Below are positions 45,592-54,052 of a stretch of DNA of 64,000 bases, piece by piece. Origin of the DNA: Amorphus sp040750475 (GTDB lineage: Bacteria > Pseudomonadota > Alphaproteobacteria > Rhizobiales > Amorphaceae); NCBI RefSeq assembly GCF_040750475.1, contig NZ_JABJVY010000019.1, positions 1 to 64,000 on the forward strand. The letters run 5' to 3'. Under the pieces are notes generated by a model, which saw nothing but the letters and a program-made list of their open reading frames with translations, was not told the origin of the DNA and did no database searches. A program made the translations under genes and the position numbers. Positions within the stretch are counted from its first letter, which is position 1. Each line of letters begins with the position of its first letter.

Positions 45592-46130
45592 GCACCGAAA
45601 CATCGCCCGCCACCGACATCTTTCGCGACGGCGCGTTCCAACCCGATTTCTGGGTGCAGGTCGACGCCGAAGCGCCGCTGCCCGACGACGCCCCGGCGAT
45701 CGTGCCGCTCGCGCGCTTCCTGGCCGACCGGGACGGCTTCCTGGCCTCGAATCAGCCCCTCGGGCTTTTGATCAAGGTCGGGGAAAAGGTCGAGGACGTC
45801 GCGCAGGACCTCTCCCGCTTCTCCGTCGTCGCGATCGACTTTCCCGCCTACACGGATGGACGGGGCTACTCCACGGCACGCCTCCTGCGCGACCGCTACG
45901 GCTACGAGGGCGAACTGCGCGCGATCGGCAACGTGCTCGCCGACCAGGTGCCGCTGATGGCGCGCTGCGGCTTCGACAGCTTCGTCGTCACCAAGCCGGC
46001 GGCCCGAAAGGTGCTGGAGGATGGCGGCGCGCCCGACGTGCCGGTCTACTACCAGCCGTCGACGCGCGACGAGATCGCCGTCACCACTAGGCGGCCGTGG
46101 CTGCGCCGCTCCCCGCCCGGGGTGGCGTGA
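45588..46130 (+). CDS. DUF934 protein of the sulfite reductase operon
   Basis: A 180-aa protein with the family core VVAIDFPAYTDGRGYSTARL and GELRAIGNVLADQVPLMARCGFDSF. It is coupled to cysH by a 4-bp overlap. DUF934 proteins consistently close the cysG-cysI-cysH operon in this group. They have been proposed to be oxidoreductase-like or to help electron delivery to CysI; the biochemical role is unsettled. It is the last gene of the operon before a repeat-filled gap. Confidence 0.88.
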   Translation: MSTETSPATDIFRDGAFQPDFWVQVDAEAPLPDDAPAIVPLARFLADRDGFLASNQPLGLLIKVGEKVEDVAQDLSRFSVVAIDFPAYTDGRGYSTARLLRDRYGYEGELRAIGNVLADQVPLMARCGFDSFVVTKPAARKVLEDGGAPDVPVYYQPSTRDEIAVTTRRPWLRRSPPGVA

Positions 46131-46475
46131 GGCTTCAGGCTATGACGGTTTGGGCCTCGCAAGGAGGCCGCCCCAGTCTCCGCTCATTCCCGCGCAAGCG
46201 GGAATGAGCGGAGTGAAGGGAGCGCGTGACTGCGCGCCGGCCGGTCAAGCGGCGAGGAGCGTAGCGACCGGGACAAAGCTGAATCCGCGCCCTCCCGGAC
46301 CCCGTGAGCGAAGCGAACTCGGCGGGAGGGGTACAATCTTCCCTCCGCAATCCCGGACGGAAAACCGGTTCCCACTTTTCCGGGGACTTGCGAAGCCAGC
46401 GCGCGACCGCGCGCCGGCCGCAGGCCGCCCCCGCGGAGACGTCGCGCACAGCGCGACTGTCGCGAGCGCAAAAAA
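46131..46475. repeat. Repeat-filled gap with hairpin and rearranged 134-bp unit
   Basis: The hairpin at 46181-46210 has the identical 13-bp stem to that at 1800-1829, with loop GCAA. The blocks 'gtgagcgaagcgaactcggc' (46306-46325), 'gcggaaaaccggttcccac'-like (about 46352-46380) and 'gcgaagccagcgcgcgaccg' (46390-46409) are the components of the 134-bp array, here in shifted order and with insertions. No gene is supported. Confidence 0.85.
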
Positions 46476-47555
46476 CTAGTTCGGCGTGACCGCGATCTTC
46501 AGCACGCCGTCGCGCTGGTGGGAGAACAGGTCGTAGGCATCTACGATATCGTCCAGCTTGTAGCGATGGGTAACCAGCGGCTTCAGGTCCACCCGGCCTG
46601 ACGAGACCACTTCCAACAAGCGCCGCATGCGCTCCTTGCCGCCGGGGCAGAGCGAGGTGACGATCTTGTTGTCGCCGAGGCCGGCATGGAAGGCATCGAG
46701 CGGGATCTTCAGATCGCTGGAATAGACGCCGAGGCTGGACAGCCGCCCGCCCGGCTTCAGCACACGCAGGCAGCTCTCGAACGTCCCCTGGGTGCCGAGC
46801 GCCTCGATCGCGACATCGACGCCGCGGCCATCCGTGATCTTCATGATCTCGTCGACCGGATCGACCTCGCGGAAATTGACGGTGTGGTCGGCGCCCATGG
46901 CGCGGGAGATTTGAAGCCGCTCGGCGACCGCATCCACCGTGATGATGGTGGTCGCGCCGCAGAGCTTCGCACCCGCCGTTGCGCACAATCCGATCGGCCC
47001 CTGCGCAAACACCACAACGGTGTCGCCGATCTTGATGTTGCCGGCCTCCGCACCCGCAAAGCCCGTCGACATAATGTCCGGGCACATCAGCACCTGCTCG
47101 TCGGTCAGCCCGTCCGGAACCGGGGAGAGATTGGCCATGGCGTCCGGCACGCGGACATATTCGGCCTGGGTGCCGTCGATCGTATTGCCGAAGCGCCACC
47201 CGCCAAGCGGCTTCAGGCCATGCTTGTGGTGCTGGCCGTCCTGGGAGCACAGCCCGTCCAGGCAGGCATTGGAATAGCCGGAGGGGCAGATCGCGCCGGC
47301 GATCACCCGCTGGCCTTCTTCGTAGCCAAGCACGCTGGAGCCGAGCTTTTCGATCACGCCCACCGGTTCGTGACCGATGGTGAGGCCCTTTTCCACCGGA
47401 TACTCGCCCTTCAGAATGTGGACGTCGGTGCCGCAAATGGTCGTGGTGGTGATCCGCACCAGGGCGTCGTTCGGCCCAATATCCGGGATCGGCTTCTCGT
47501 CGAGCTCGATCCGACCGGGCTCAATAAAGACCGCCGCCTTCATCATCGTCGCCAT
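46476..47555 (-). CDS. Zinc-dependent NAD(P) alcohol dehydrogenase
   Basis: A 359-aa MDR enzyme. Catalytic zinc ligands are C41 (TICGTDVHILKG) and the His-Glu of TIGHEPVGVIEK. The Rossmann turn is VVVFAQGPIGLCATAGAKL. The structural-zinc loop with four closely spaced cysteines is reduced (ICPSGYSNACLDGLCSQ), as in secondary-alcohol dehydrogenases of the Clostridium/Cupriavidus type. It probably acts on small primary or secondary alcohols. It is monocistronic and preceded by a 256-bp gap. Confidence 0.88.
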   Translation of the reverse strand: MATMMKAAVFIEPGRIELDEKPIPDIGPNDALVRITTTTICGTDVHILKGEYPVEKGLTIGHEPVGVIEKLGSSVLGYEEGQRVIAGAICPSGYSNACLDGLCSQDGQHHKHGLKPLGGWRFGNTIDGTQAEYVRVPDAMANLSPVPDGLTDEQVLMCPDIMSTGFAGAEAGNIKIGDTVVVFAQGPIGLCATAGAKLCGATTIITVDAVAERLQISRAMGADHTVNFREVDPVDEIMKITDGRGVDVAIEALGTQGTFESCLRVLKPGGRLSSLGVYSSDLKIPLDAFHAGLGDNKIVTSLCPGGKERMRRLLEVVSSGRVDLKPLVTHRYKLDDIVDAYDLFSHQRDGVLKIAVTPN

Positions 47556-47757
47556 ACCATCTCTCCCCTGGAGCGATTTCCGCTAAACGTCGGAACCTGC
47601 GTGCATCCTGCGGGCGCTTGTGCGACGCGACATTGATCCAGGATAAGGCCCGGACGCGAGCGCCGCCCGTTGACGCGATTGACAGGCGCAAGCGATCCGC
47701 CTACAGCCGACCCCAGCCATGCGGGCGGCTGTCGATGCACGCTATCTTACTGATTTA

Positions 47758-47770
47758 TTTATATTATAAA
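47758..47770. promoter_or_regulatory. Perfect AT palindrome upstream of higBA
   Basis: TTTATA-T-TATAAA lies in an AT-only island in otherwise GC-rich DNA, 41 bp before the higB start. It overlaps what would be the -10 region, as expected for an operator bound by the HigA antitoxin. Confidence 0.55.
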
Positions 47771-47811
47771 GTGAGCCGGCCAGCGACGGTACGGTCGATC
47801 CGGAGACGAGG

Positions 47812-48084
47812 ATGATCCGCTCCATCAAGCACAAGGGCCTTTGGCACTTCGCCGAGACCGGCGATCCCTCCAAGCTCGGCACGGTCGACGCCGACCGCAT
47901 CCGCCGCATCCTGGCGCGGCTCGACGTCTCGGTGCAGCCCCACGACATGAACCTGCCCGGCCTGGCGTTTCAATATCTCGCGGACGTGCGCCTTTACGCG
48001 GTCCGAATCCGCGATAAGAGCCGGATTCGGTTCGGCTGGCACGGGGAGGACGCCGTCGACGTCGATCTGGAGCACCGCACCTGA
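47812..48084 (+). CDS. higB: HigB-family toxin
   Basis: A 90-aa RelE/HigB-fold mRNA interferase. IRSIKHKGLWHFAETGDPSKL and PGLAFQYLADVRLYAVRIRD are typical of HigB, as is the C-terminal FGWHGEDAVDVDLEHR. Unlike most toxin-antitoxin pairs, the toxin comes first, as is usual for hig. The stop overlaps the antitoxin start (TGATG). Confidence 0.92.
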   Translation: MIRSIKHKGLWHFAETGDPSKLGTVDADRIRRILARLDVSVQPHDMNLPGLAFQYLADVRLYAVRIRDKSRIRFGWHGEDAVDVDLEHRT

Positions 48085-48407
48085 TGGACCGCAACACGCT
48101 GCTTCTGGATCTGCGGCCCACCCATCCGGGCGAATTCCTGCGCGAGGACGTGCTGCCGGCGCTCGGGCATTCGCTCGAGGCAATCGCGGACTTGCTGAGG
48201 ATTTCCCACGCTGACCTCGGCGCGATCCTGGACGAGACGCGCCCGCTTTCGGCGGACATGGCTCTGCGGATCGCCAAGTTGACCGGCACGACCTGCGATT
48301 CCTGGGTCCGGATGCAGGTCGCCTTCGACCTCGCCCATGCCGAAATCGCGCTGGAAGACGACCTCGATCTGATCCCGACACTCGATCCAGACGGCGATCT
48401 CGGCTGA
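48084..48407 (+). CDS. higA: HigA-family antitoxin
   Basis: A 107-aa XRE-type antitoxin with RPTHPGEFLREDVLPALG, the HTH (SLEAIADLLRISHADLGAIL) and SADMALRIAKLTG. The C-terminus is longer and more acidic than average. It binds HigB and should repress the operon through the AT palindrome upstream. Confidence 0.92.
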   Translation: MDRNTLLLDLRPTHPGEFLREDVLPALGHSLEAIADLLRISHADLGAILDETRPLSADMALRIAKLTGTTCDSWVRMQVAFDLAHAEIALEDDLDLIPTLDPDGDLG

Positions 48408-48519
48408 TCCCCGCCTTGTTCCGGGACGGCCTTTCGTCTACTTCACCGGCAATGCACGAAGCGGCGGGATCGCGGCTTCGTCTTTTTCGATTCAGCCGAA
48501 GTGTTCGAATTCCAGGTCC

Positions 48520-50094
48520 ATGAGCCGAGACACAGAAAACCTGCCGAAGGCGCGTCTGCCGCGCGGCTTCGCCGACCGATCCGCCGCCGAGATCAAGGCC
48601 GCCGAGCGGATCATGGCGGAGATCCGCACCGTCTACGAGCGCTACGGCTTCGAGCCGGTGGAAACGCCGTTCATCGAGTTCGCCGATGCGCTCGGCAAGT
48701 TCCTGCCCGACCAGGACCGGCCGAACGAGGGCGTGTTCGCCTTCCAGGACGACGACGAATCCTGGCTGTCGCTGCGCTACGACCTGACGGCGCCGCTCGC
48801 CCGCCACGTGGCCGAAAACTACGAGCGGGTGGTGAAGCCCTACCGCACCTACCGGGCGGGCTGGGTGTTCCGCAACGAAAAGCCCGGGCCCGGCCGGTTC
48901 CGCCAGTTCCTGCAGTTCGACGCGGATACTGTCGGCGCGGCCTCGGTCGCCGCCGATGCGGAGATCTGCATGATGGCCGCCGACACGCTGGAGGCGATCG
49001 GCATTCCGCGCGGCGACTACGTCATCCGCGTCAACAACCGCAAGGTGCTCGACGGGGTGATGGAATCGATCGGGATCGGTGGGCCGGAGTACGGCGGCAC
49101 CCGCCTGAGCGTCCTGCGTGCGATCGATAAGCTCGACAAATTTGAACCTACAGACATCTATCTGCTTCTGACCAAGGGTAGGAAAGATCAGAGTGGAGAC
49201 TTCACGCCGGGCGCTGGCCTAACGGAACATCAGGCCGAAGACGTTCTGAAATTCCTGGACATTGTTCATCAAACGTCAAGCGACCCAACAGCAAGCGAAT
49301 GGATCCGAATTAAAAGCGGATTAGACCCAGATAATCCGCTAGATCAATTTCGCTGGCTTGAGCAACTCCTGATCAAGTCACCAATGGGCCAAGAAGGGAC
49401 TTCAGAACTTCGCAATATTTCTAAATTCATCGAAGAAGCCGGCTACTCCGATCGCGTCAAAATCGACCCCTCGGTCGTGCGCGGGCTGGAATACTACACC
49501 GGCCCGGTGTTCGAGGCCGAGCTGACCTTCGAGATCACCGACGACGACGGCCGCCCGGTGCGGTTCGGCTCTGTCGGCGGCGGCGGCCGCTATGACGGTC
49601 TCGTCGGGCGCTTCCGCGGCGAGGACATGCCGGCGACCGGCTTCTCCGTCGGCGTCTCGCGCCTGGTGGCCGCACTTGCCGCCCGCGAAGGCGCACAGGA
49701 CAAGCCGCTCGGCCCGGTGGTCGTGATGGCGATGGACCGCGATCCGGCCGCCATGGCCGGCTATCAGCGCTTCGCCCGCGACATCCGCGCGGGCCTGAAG
49801 GACGCCGGCCTGCCGCTCGGCGCGGAAGTCTATCTCGGCTCGTCGGGCATGAAGGCCCAGATGAAGTACGCCGACCGGCGCAATGCGCCCTGCGTCGTCA
49901 TCCAGGGGTCATCGGAGCGTGAGACCGGAACGGTCCAGATCAAGGACCTGATCGAAGGCGCGCGGATCGCAAAAGGCGTGACCGACAACAAGACATGGCG
50001 CGAGGAGCGCTTCGCCCAGACCAGCGTCGCCGAGGCGGATCTGGTCGCAACCGTGGTCGAGGTCGTCTCGCGCTATCTCGGCGAAAAAGGCTGA
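48520..50094 (+). CDS. hisS: Histidyl-tRNA synthetase with a low-GC internal block
   Basis: A 524-aa class II synthetase of the alphaproteobacterial type. Motif 2 is FRNEKPGPGRFRQFLQFD, the histidine motif is VRGLEYYTGPVFEAEL, and motif 3 is SVGVSRLV. The C-terminal anticodon-binding domain follows. Residues about 207-309 (49138-49445) form the insertion domain. They are encoded at about 47% GC by hand count, against about 70% on either side, with codons otherwise rare here (TTA, CTA, AGG, AGT). The reading frame stays intact and the sequence is still HisRS-like, so the block looks like a recombined segment. It is the first gene of hisS-hisZ-hisG. Confidence 0.95.
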   Translation: MSRDTENLPKARLPRGFADRSAAEIKAAERIMAEIRTVYERYGFEPVETPFIEFADALGKFLPDQDRPNEGVFAFQDDDESWLSLRYDLTAPLARHVAENYERVVKPYRTYRAGWVFRNEKPGPGRFRQFLQFDADTVGAASVAADAEICMMAADTLEAIGIPRGDYVIRVNNRKVLDGVMESIGIGGPEYGGTRLSVLRAIDKLDKFEPTDIYLLLTKGRKDQSGDFTPGAGLTEHQAEDVLKFLDIVHQTSSDPTASEWIRIKSGLDPDNPLDQFRWLEQLLIKSPMGQEGTSELRNISKFIEEAGYSDRVKIDPSVVRGLEYYTGPVFEAELTFEITDDDGRPVRFGSVGGGGRYDGLVGRFRGEDMPATGFSVGVSRLVAALAAREGAQDKPLGPVVVMAMDRDPAAMAGYQRFARDIRAGLKDAGLPLGAEVYLGSSGMKAQMKYADRRNAPCVVIQGSSERETGTVQIKDLIEGARIAKGVTDNKTWREERFAQTSVAEADLVATVVEVVSRYLGEKG

Positions 50095-50099
50095 GCACC

Positions 50100-51236
50100 A
50101 TGGCCCCCGACCGGCTCCGAGCGCTGCGCGCCCTCCTCGCCGAGGCCGCCAACGAAATGATCGACCCGCCGATCCTGCAGCCGGCGGAGGTGTTTCTGGA
50201 TCTCGCCGGCGAGGACATCCGCCGCCGCCTGTTCGTAACTACGTCCGCGGCCGGCGGCGAGCTCTGCCTGCGTCCGGATTTCACGATTCCTGTTTGCCTC
50301 GCCCACCGCGACGATGGCCGGCCCGACGAGCCCGTGACCTACGGCTATCTCGGCCCGGTATTTCGCCAGCGGCGCTCCGGTGCAGCGGAGTTCCTGCAGG
50401 CCGGCGTGGAATGGGTCGGCCACGACGACACCCCCGCCACGGACGCCGCCGCGCTTTCGCTGGCGCTGCGCGCCGCGGCAACGCTTGGTCTTTCGCGGCC
50501 TCAGATCCGGGTGGGCGACGCCACGTTGTTTTCCGCCCTGGTGGAGGCGCTGCCGCTGTCGCCGGCCTGGCAGCGCCGGCTGATCGCCTGGTTCGGCGAG
50601 CCGGACCGGCTGTCGGGCGCGATCGCCAAGCTTGCCGGCGGACAGCCCTTGTCCTCCGGCAAGGGACCGGCTGGCCTGTCGCGCGCGCTTGCCGGCGTGG
50701 AGCCGCAGGAGGCGCACCGGATCGTTGCCGATATGCTCGGCGCGGCGGGCCTCACCGTGGTGGGCGGACGCAGCGCCGACGAGATCGCCGACCGGCTGCG
50801 CGACACCGCCACACTCTCGGCCGGCGACGGCGACGCACGCGCCGCGGCCGCAGTGATCGAGCGTTATCTGGAGATCCGCGCCCCCCTAACGGAGGCCGGC
50901 GACGCGGTCGCCACCTTCGCCAAGCACGAAGGCCTAGACCTGACCACCGCGCTTGATGCGTTTGCGCGCCGGGTCGACGCCTTTGACGCCGCCGACGTGC
51001 CGCTGACCGACACCAACTTCGCCGCCGACTTCGGCCGCCGGCTCGACTACTACACCGGGCTCGTGTTCGAGCTTTACGATCCCGCCCGCCCCGACGCCGC
51101 ACAAACCATCGGTGGCGGCCGCTACGACAAGCTGTTGTCGCTGCTCGGCGCACCGAAGCCAGTGCCGGCGGTGGGTTTTTCGGTCTGGCTGGACCGGTTC
51201 GGGATCGAAACCGGCATCGCAGGAGACTGGTCATGA
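50100..51236 (+). CDS. hisZ: ATP phosphoribosyltransferase regulatory subunit HisZ
   Basis: A 378-aa HisRS paralogue without aminoacylation motifs. It keeps the class II core (LCLRPDFTIPVCLAHR, GYLGPVFRQRR, RRLDYYTGLVFELYDP, IGGGRYDKLLSLLG) but lacks the anticodon domain. It forms a complex with HisG and is needed for the first step of histidine synthesis. ATG 50100 is 5 bp after the hisS stop. The stop overlaps hisG (ATGA, 51233-51236). Confidence 0.92.
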   Translation: MAPDRLRALRALLAEAANEMIDPPILQPAEVFLDLAGEDIRRRLFVTTSAAGGELCLRPDFTIPVCLAHRDDGRPDEPVTYGYLGPVFRQRRSGAAEFLQAGVEWVGHDDTPATDAAALSLALRAAATLGLSRPQIRVGDATLFSALVEALPLSPAWQRRLIAWFGEPDRLSGAIAKLAGGQPLSSGKGPAGLSRALAGVEPQEAHRIVADMLGAAGLTVVGGRSADEIADRLRDTATLSAGDGDARAAAAVIERYLEIRAPLTEAGDAVATFAKHEGLDLTTALDAFARRVDAFDAADVPLTDTNFAADFGRRLDYYTGLVFELYDPARPDAAQTIGGGRYDKLLSLLGAPKPVPAVGFSVWLDRFGIETGIAGDWS

Positions 51237-52210
51237 CCGGGCTCGTCATCGCCATCCCATCCAAGGGTCGGCTGGAGGAAAATGTCAGCGCCTTCTTCGA
51301 TCGCGCCGGCCTGACCATCCGCCGCAGCGGCGGTTCGCGGCGCTACCGCGCGGCGATTTCCGGCATCGACGATGCCGAGATCGCCTTCCTGTCGGCCTCC
51401 GAGATCGCGCGGGAGCTTGCCGCCGGCAGCGTGCATTTCGGCGTCACCGGGCTCGACCTGGTCCATGAGACGCTGGCCGACGGCGGCGAGCGCGCCGACG
51501 CCATTCACCTGGTCACACCGCTCGGCTTCGGCCATGCCGACGTGGTGGTGGCCGTGCCCTCGGTCTGGATCGACGTCGACACCATGGACGATCTCGCCGA
51601 GGTCGCCGAGGACTTCCGCGCCCGACGCGGCCGGCGCATGCGCGTGGCGACCAAATATATCAACCTCGCCCGGCGCCATTTCGCCGAGGCCGGCATCGTC
51701 GACTATCGGATCGTGGAAAGCCTGGGCGCCACCGAGGGCGCGCCGGCGGCCGGCTCCGCCGAGGTCATCGTCGACATCACCACCACCGGCTCGACGCTGG
51801 CGGCCAATGCGCTGAAAGTGCTCGACGGCGGACTGATCCTGGCCTCCGAAGCCCATCTGGTCGCCGCCAAGACCGCCGACTGGAACGACAAGGCGCGGGC
51901 AGCAGCCACGACGGTGCTCGACCGGATCGCCGCGGAACTGCGCGCTCGCGCGATCCGCGAAATCCGCGCCGTGGTCACCAACCCCCTCCAGGTCGCGGCG
52001 GAAGCCTCCAACCTGTTCGGAACCGTGGCGCCGTTCGGCTCGATCCCGTCGCCGCTGACCCTCCACTGCCCCGCCGGTCAGGCCTACATGTGCGCCCAGT
52101 GGCTGAAGGCGCAGGGCGCGGAAACGGTCACGATCGGACGGCTAGACGATGTGTTTGAGCCGGAAAATCCCTTGCTTGCGGCGCTGGAGGCCGCACTTCC
52201 GGCTGTTTGA
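51233..52210 (+). CDS. hisG: ATP phosphoribosyltransferase catalytic subunit HisG
   Basis: A 325-aa enzyme that condenses ATP and PRPP, the first step of histidine synthesis. FLSASEIARELAAGSVHFGV, LGFGHADVVVAVP, and the PRPP loop SAEVIVDITTTGSTLAAN are present. It resembles the short HisZ-dependent form but carries about 90 extra C-terminal residues (from AELRARAIREIR), as in Rhodopseudomonas/Bradyrhizobium-type proteins, whereas Brucella HisG ends earlier. It is coupled to hisZ. Confidence 0.93.
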   Translation: MTGLVIAIPSKGRLEENVSAFFDRAGLTIRRSGGSRRYRAAISGIDDAEIAFLSASEIARELAAGSVHFGVTGLDLVHETLADGGERADAIHLVTPLGFGHADVVVAVPSVWIDVDTMDDLAEVAEDFRARRGRRMRVATKYINLARRHFAEAGIVDYRIVESLGATEGAPAAGSAEVIVDITTTGSTLAANALKVLDGGLILASEAHLVAAKTADWNDKARAAATTVLDRIAAELRARAIREIRAVVTNPLQVAAEASNLFGTVAPFGSIPSPLTLHCPAGQAYMCAQWLKAQGAETVTIGRLDDVFEPENPLLAALEAALPAV

Positions 52211-52263
52211 CGCGGTACCGGGCGGCGAACACGGCAGACCATCCGGCGCTCTCAAAAGGAAAT

Positions 52264-52297
52264 CGAGAGGCTGCCTGGGGGCATAGGCAGCCTCTCG
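52264..52297. terminator. 13-bp perfect hairpin downstream of hisG
   Basis: CGAGAGGCTGCCT (52264-52276) pairs exactly with AGGCAGCCTCTCG (52285-52297) around an 8-nt loop, GGGGGCAT. It starts 53 bp after the hisG stop and lies between convergent genes. There is no T-run, so it may act as a stabiliser or a bidirectional terminator with other factors. Confidence 0.65.
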
Positions 52298-52474
52298 ACC
52301 GGCACCCGGACTGACGTCCAGGTACCCGCGCCGCAAGCCGGTACGCGGGGGAGGAGGTGGGGGTGACCGGCCGCAGCGTTGTTCCATACGGAAAATCAGC
52401 GTGCCTGGATGACATAGTTTGTCTGGCTTGCACCGGGCTGTCGGCAGCCCCGGTGGCAACGGCCGGCGGCAGCC

Positions 52475-53110
52475 TCAAGTCGGCCGTTTGAACGCGGCCC
52501 GTTCCGCGTCGACGGTCTCGCGCAAACTGCAGCCCTCGACGTGGTCGTTGACCAATCCAACCGCCTGCATGAAGGCGTAGAGCGTGGTCGGCCCAACGAA
52601 GCTCCAGCCGCGCCGCTTCAGCTCCTTGGCGAGCGCGCGCGACTGCGGGCAGTCCGTCAGCTTGCGCAGGGTCTCCCAATCGGCGCGCGCGGGGCGTTCG
52701 GAAGCCGGCGGCTCGTAGCGCCACAGGAAACCGGCGAGCGACCCCTCCTGATCGATCAGATCGCAGGCCCGCTTGGCATTGTTGATGGCGGACTCGATCT
52801 TGCGGCGGTGGCGCACGATGCCGGCATCGGCCAGAAGACGTTCGACGTCGGCCTCCCCGAACCGGGCCATCCGCTCGAAGTCGAAGTCGGCGAAAGCGGC
52901 CCGAAATCCCGCACGCTTACGCAGGATCGTCAGCCACGACAGGCCGGACTGGAAGCCTTCCAGCACGATCTTCTCAAACAGGCGTCGATCGTCGGCGACC
53001 GGCCGGCCCCATTCCTCGTCATGATAGGCGAGATAGTCCGGCAGATTGCCATGCCAGGCGCAGCGCCGGGCGCCGTCAGGTCCTTCGATCAGTCCGTCGT
53101 TGGCCGTCAT
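52475..53110 (-). CDS. tag: DNA-3-methyladenine glycosylase I
   Basis: A 211-aa base-excision repair glycosylase that removes 3-methyladenine. The N-terminal RCAWHG and C-terminal NDHVEGC supply the Cys/His zinc site. YHDEEWGRPVADDRRLFE and LEGFQSGLSWLTILRKR are diagnostic of Tag. It is monocistronic and convergent with hisG. Confidence 0.95.
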   Translation of the reverse strand: MTANDGLIEGPDGARRCAWHGNLPDYLAYHDEEWGRPVADDRRLFEKIVLEGFQSGLSWLTILRKRAGFRAAFADFDFERMARFGEADVERLLADAGIVRHRRKIESAINNAKRACDLIDQEGSLAGFLWRYEPPASERPARADWETLRKLTDCPQSRALAKELKRRGWSFVGPTTLYAFMQAVGLVNDHVEGCSLRETVDAERAAFKRPT

Positions 53111-53246
53111 ATGCCCCTACTCTCGTTCTTCCGAAGTCCATATTAACCTTTAACCCCAACGCCTCGTCCGCGACCTCCGCCCACTTGAAAGCGCGGGCGC
53201 TTCTTTGCGAATGTTGGGCGCGTTGACTGTCGTGGATGGTTGCCTA

Positions 53247-53975
53247 ATGCGGGCGCGGCGTACTCCAATTTTTCTCACTTGGCTCGCGACCGCCATGGTT
53301 CTGTGTGCCATGTCCGGCACTGTGAACGCGGACGAGACGAACGGGCTCAAGCCCAGGGCGCTCCGAGACGCCTTCTTCAAGGTCGTGTTCGGCCTGGAAT
53401 ATGGCCGGCTATTCGGCGAATCTCAGCGCGTCAAGAAATATACCGAGCCGGTGCGCTACAAGGTCATCAACGCCGCCGCCGAGGACCGGTCAAGCGAGGT
53501 CAACGCGTTCCTCGCCTCGCTACCCGGCAAGATCGACGGCCTCAAGACGTTGCCCGCGCGTGACCGCGATCAGGCCAACTTCCTGGTCTTCCTGGTCGAT
53601 CGCGACAAGTTCGCCGACGTGGTCTCCAAGGAGCTACATACCGATGCCATCGCCATGGGGGCGCGCTGCCTGGTGGGCGTCAACACCAGGCGTGGACGCA
53701 TTCTCCATTCCACCGCGGTGATCGTGGCCGACGACCCCTATCTCTTCAAACGCTGCACGGTGGAGGAAATCCTGCAGGGGCTCGGGCCCATGAACGACAA
53801 CGATTCCCTGACCGAAAGCGTCTTCAACGACGCCTCGCGCCACACCACCTTCACGCCGTTCGACCAGGCGCTGATGCGCATGCTCTACCATCCCTCGATC
53901 CGACCGGGCATGACCGGAAGCCAGGTCAACGACGTGCTGCCGCAGGTGCTCGCCGATCTTGGGTATTTCCGTTAG
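53247..53975 (+). CDS. Secreted DUF2927 protein
   Basis: A 242-aa protein with a signal peptide (FLTWLATAMVLCAMSG, cut near VNA-D). The DUF2927 core includes LKPRALRDAFFKVVFGLEYG and TESVFNDASRHTTFTPFDQAL. ATG 53247 (MRARRTP) is preferred over an earlier start because it opens the signal peptide and has a GGATGG site. Members are predicted extracytoplasmic proteins of unknown function. Confidence 0.82.
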   Translation: MRARRTPIFLTWLATAMVLCAMSGTVNADETNGLKPRALRDAFFKVVFGLEYGRLFGESQRVKKYTEPVRYKVINAAAEDRSSEVNAFLASLPGKIDGLKTLPARDRDQANFLVFLVDRDKFADVVSKELHTDAIAMGARCLVGVNTRRGRILHSTAVIVADDPYLFKRCTVEEILQGLGPMNDNDSLTESVFNDASRHTTFTPFDQALMRMLYHPSIRPGMTGSQVNDVLPQVLADLGYFR

Positions 53976-53984
53976 ACACGCTCC

Positions 53985-54050
53985 GCTTTTCTCGGAGTCA
54001 CAGAGCAGGTCTAAGTTGTTGTTTCGACGCGCTTTCGGCCGGAAAGCCGG
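53985..54050. repeat. Dispersed repeat between convergent genes
   Basis: 'tctaagttgttgtttcgac' followed by 'gcgctttcggccggaaagcc' matches, more loosely, the 'ctaaccttttattttgatgc' copy at 20820-20882. It occupies most of the gap between the DUF2927 gene and the AEC transporter. Confidence 0.55.
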
Positions 54051-54052
54051 CC

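Noticed and set aside
50100..51236. hisZ considered as a second histidyl-tRNA synthetase
   Set aside because: It lacks the anticodon-binding domain and the full histidine-motif context, and it overlaps hisG, so HisZ is the better call.
52142..52459. A 105-residue minus-strand frame between hisG and tag
   Set aside because: It overlaps the hisG end and the 13-bp hairpin, and contains a poly-proline run from a GC-rich tract; not convincing.
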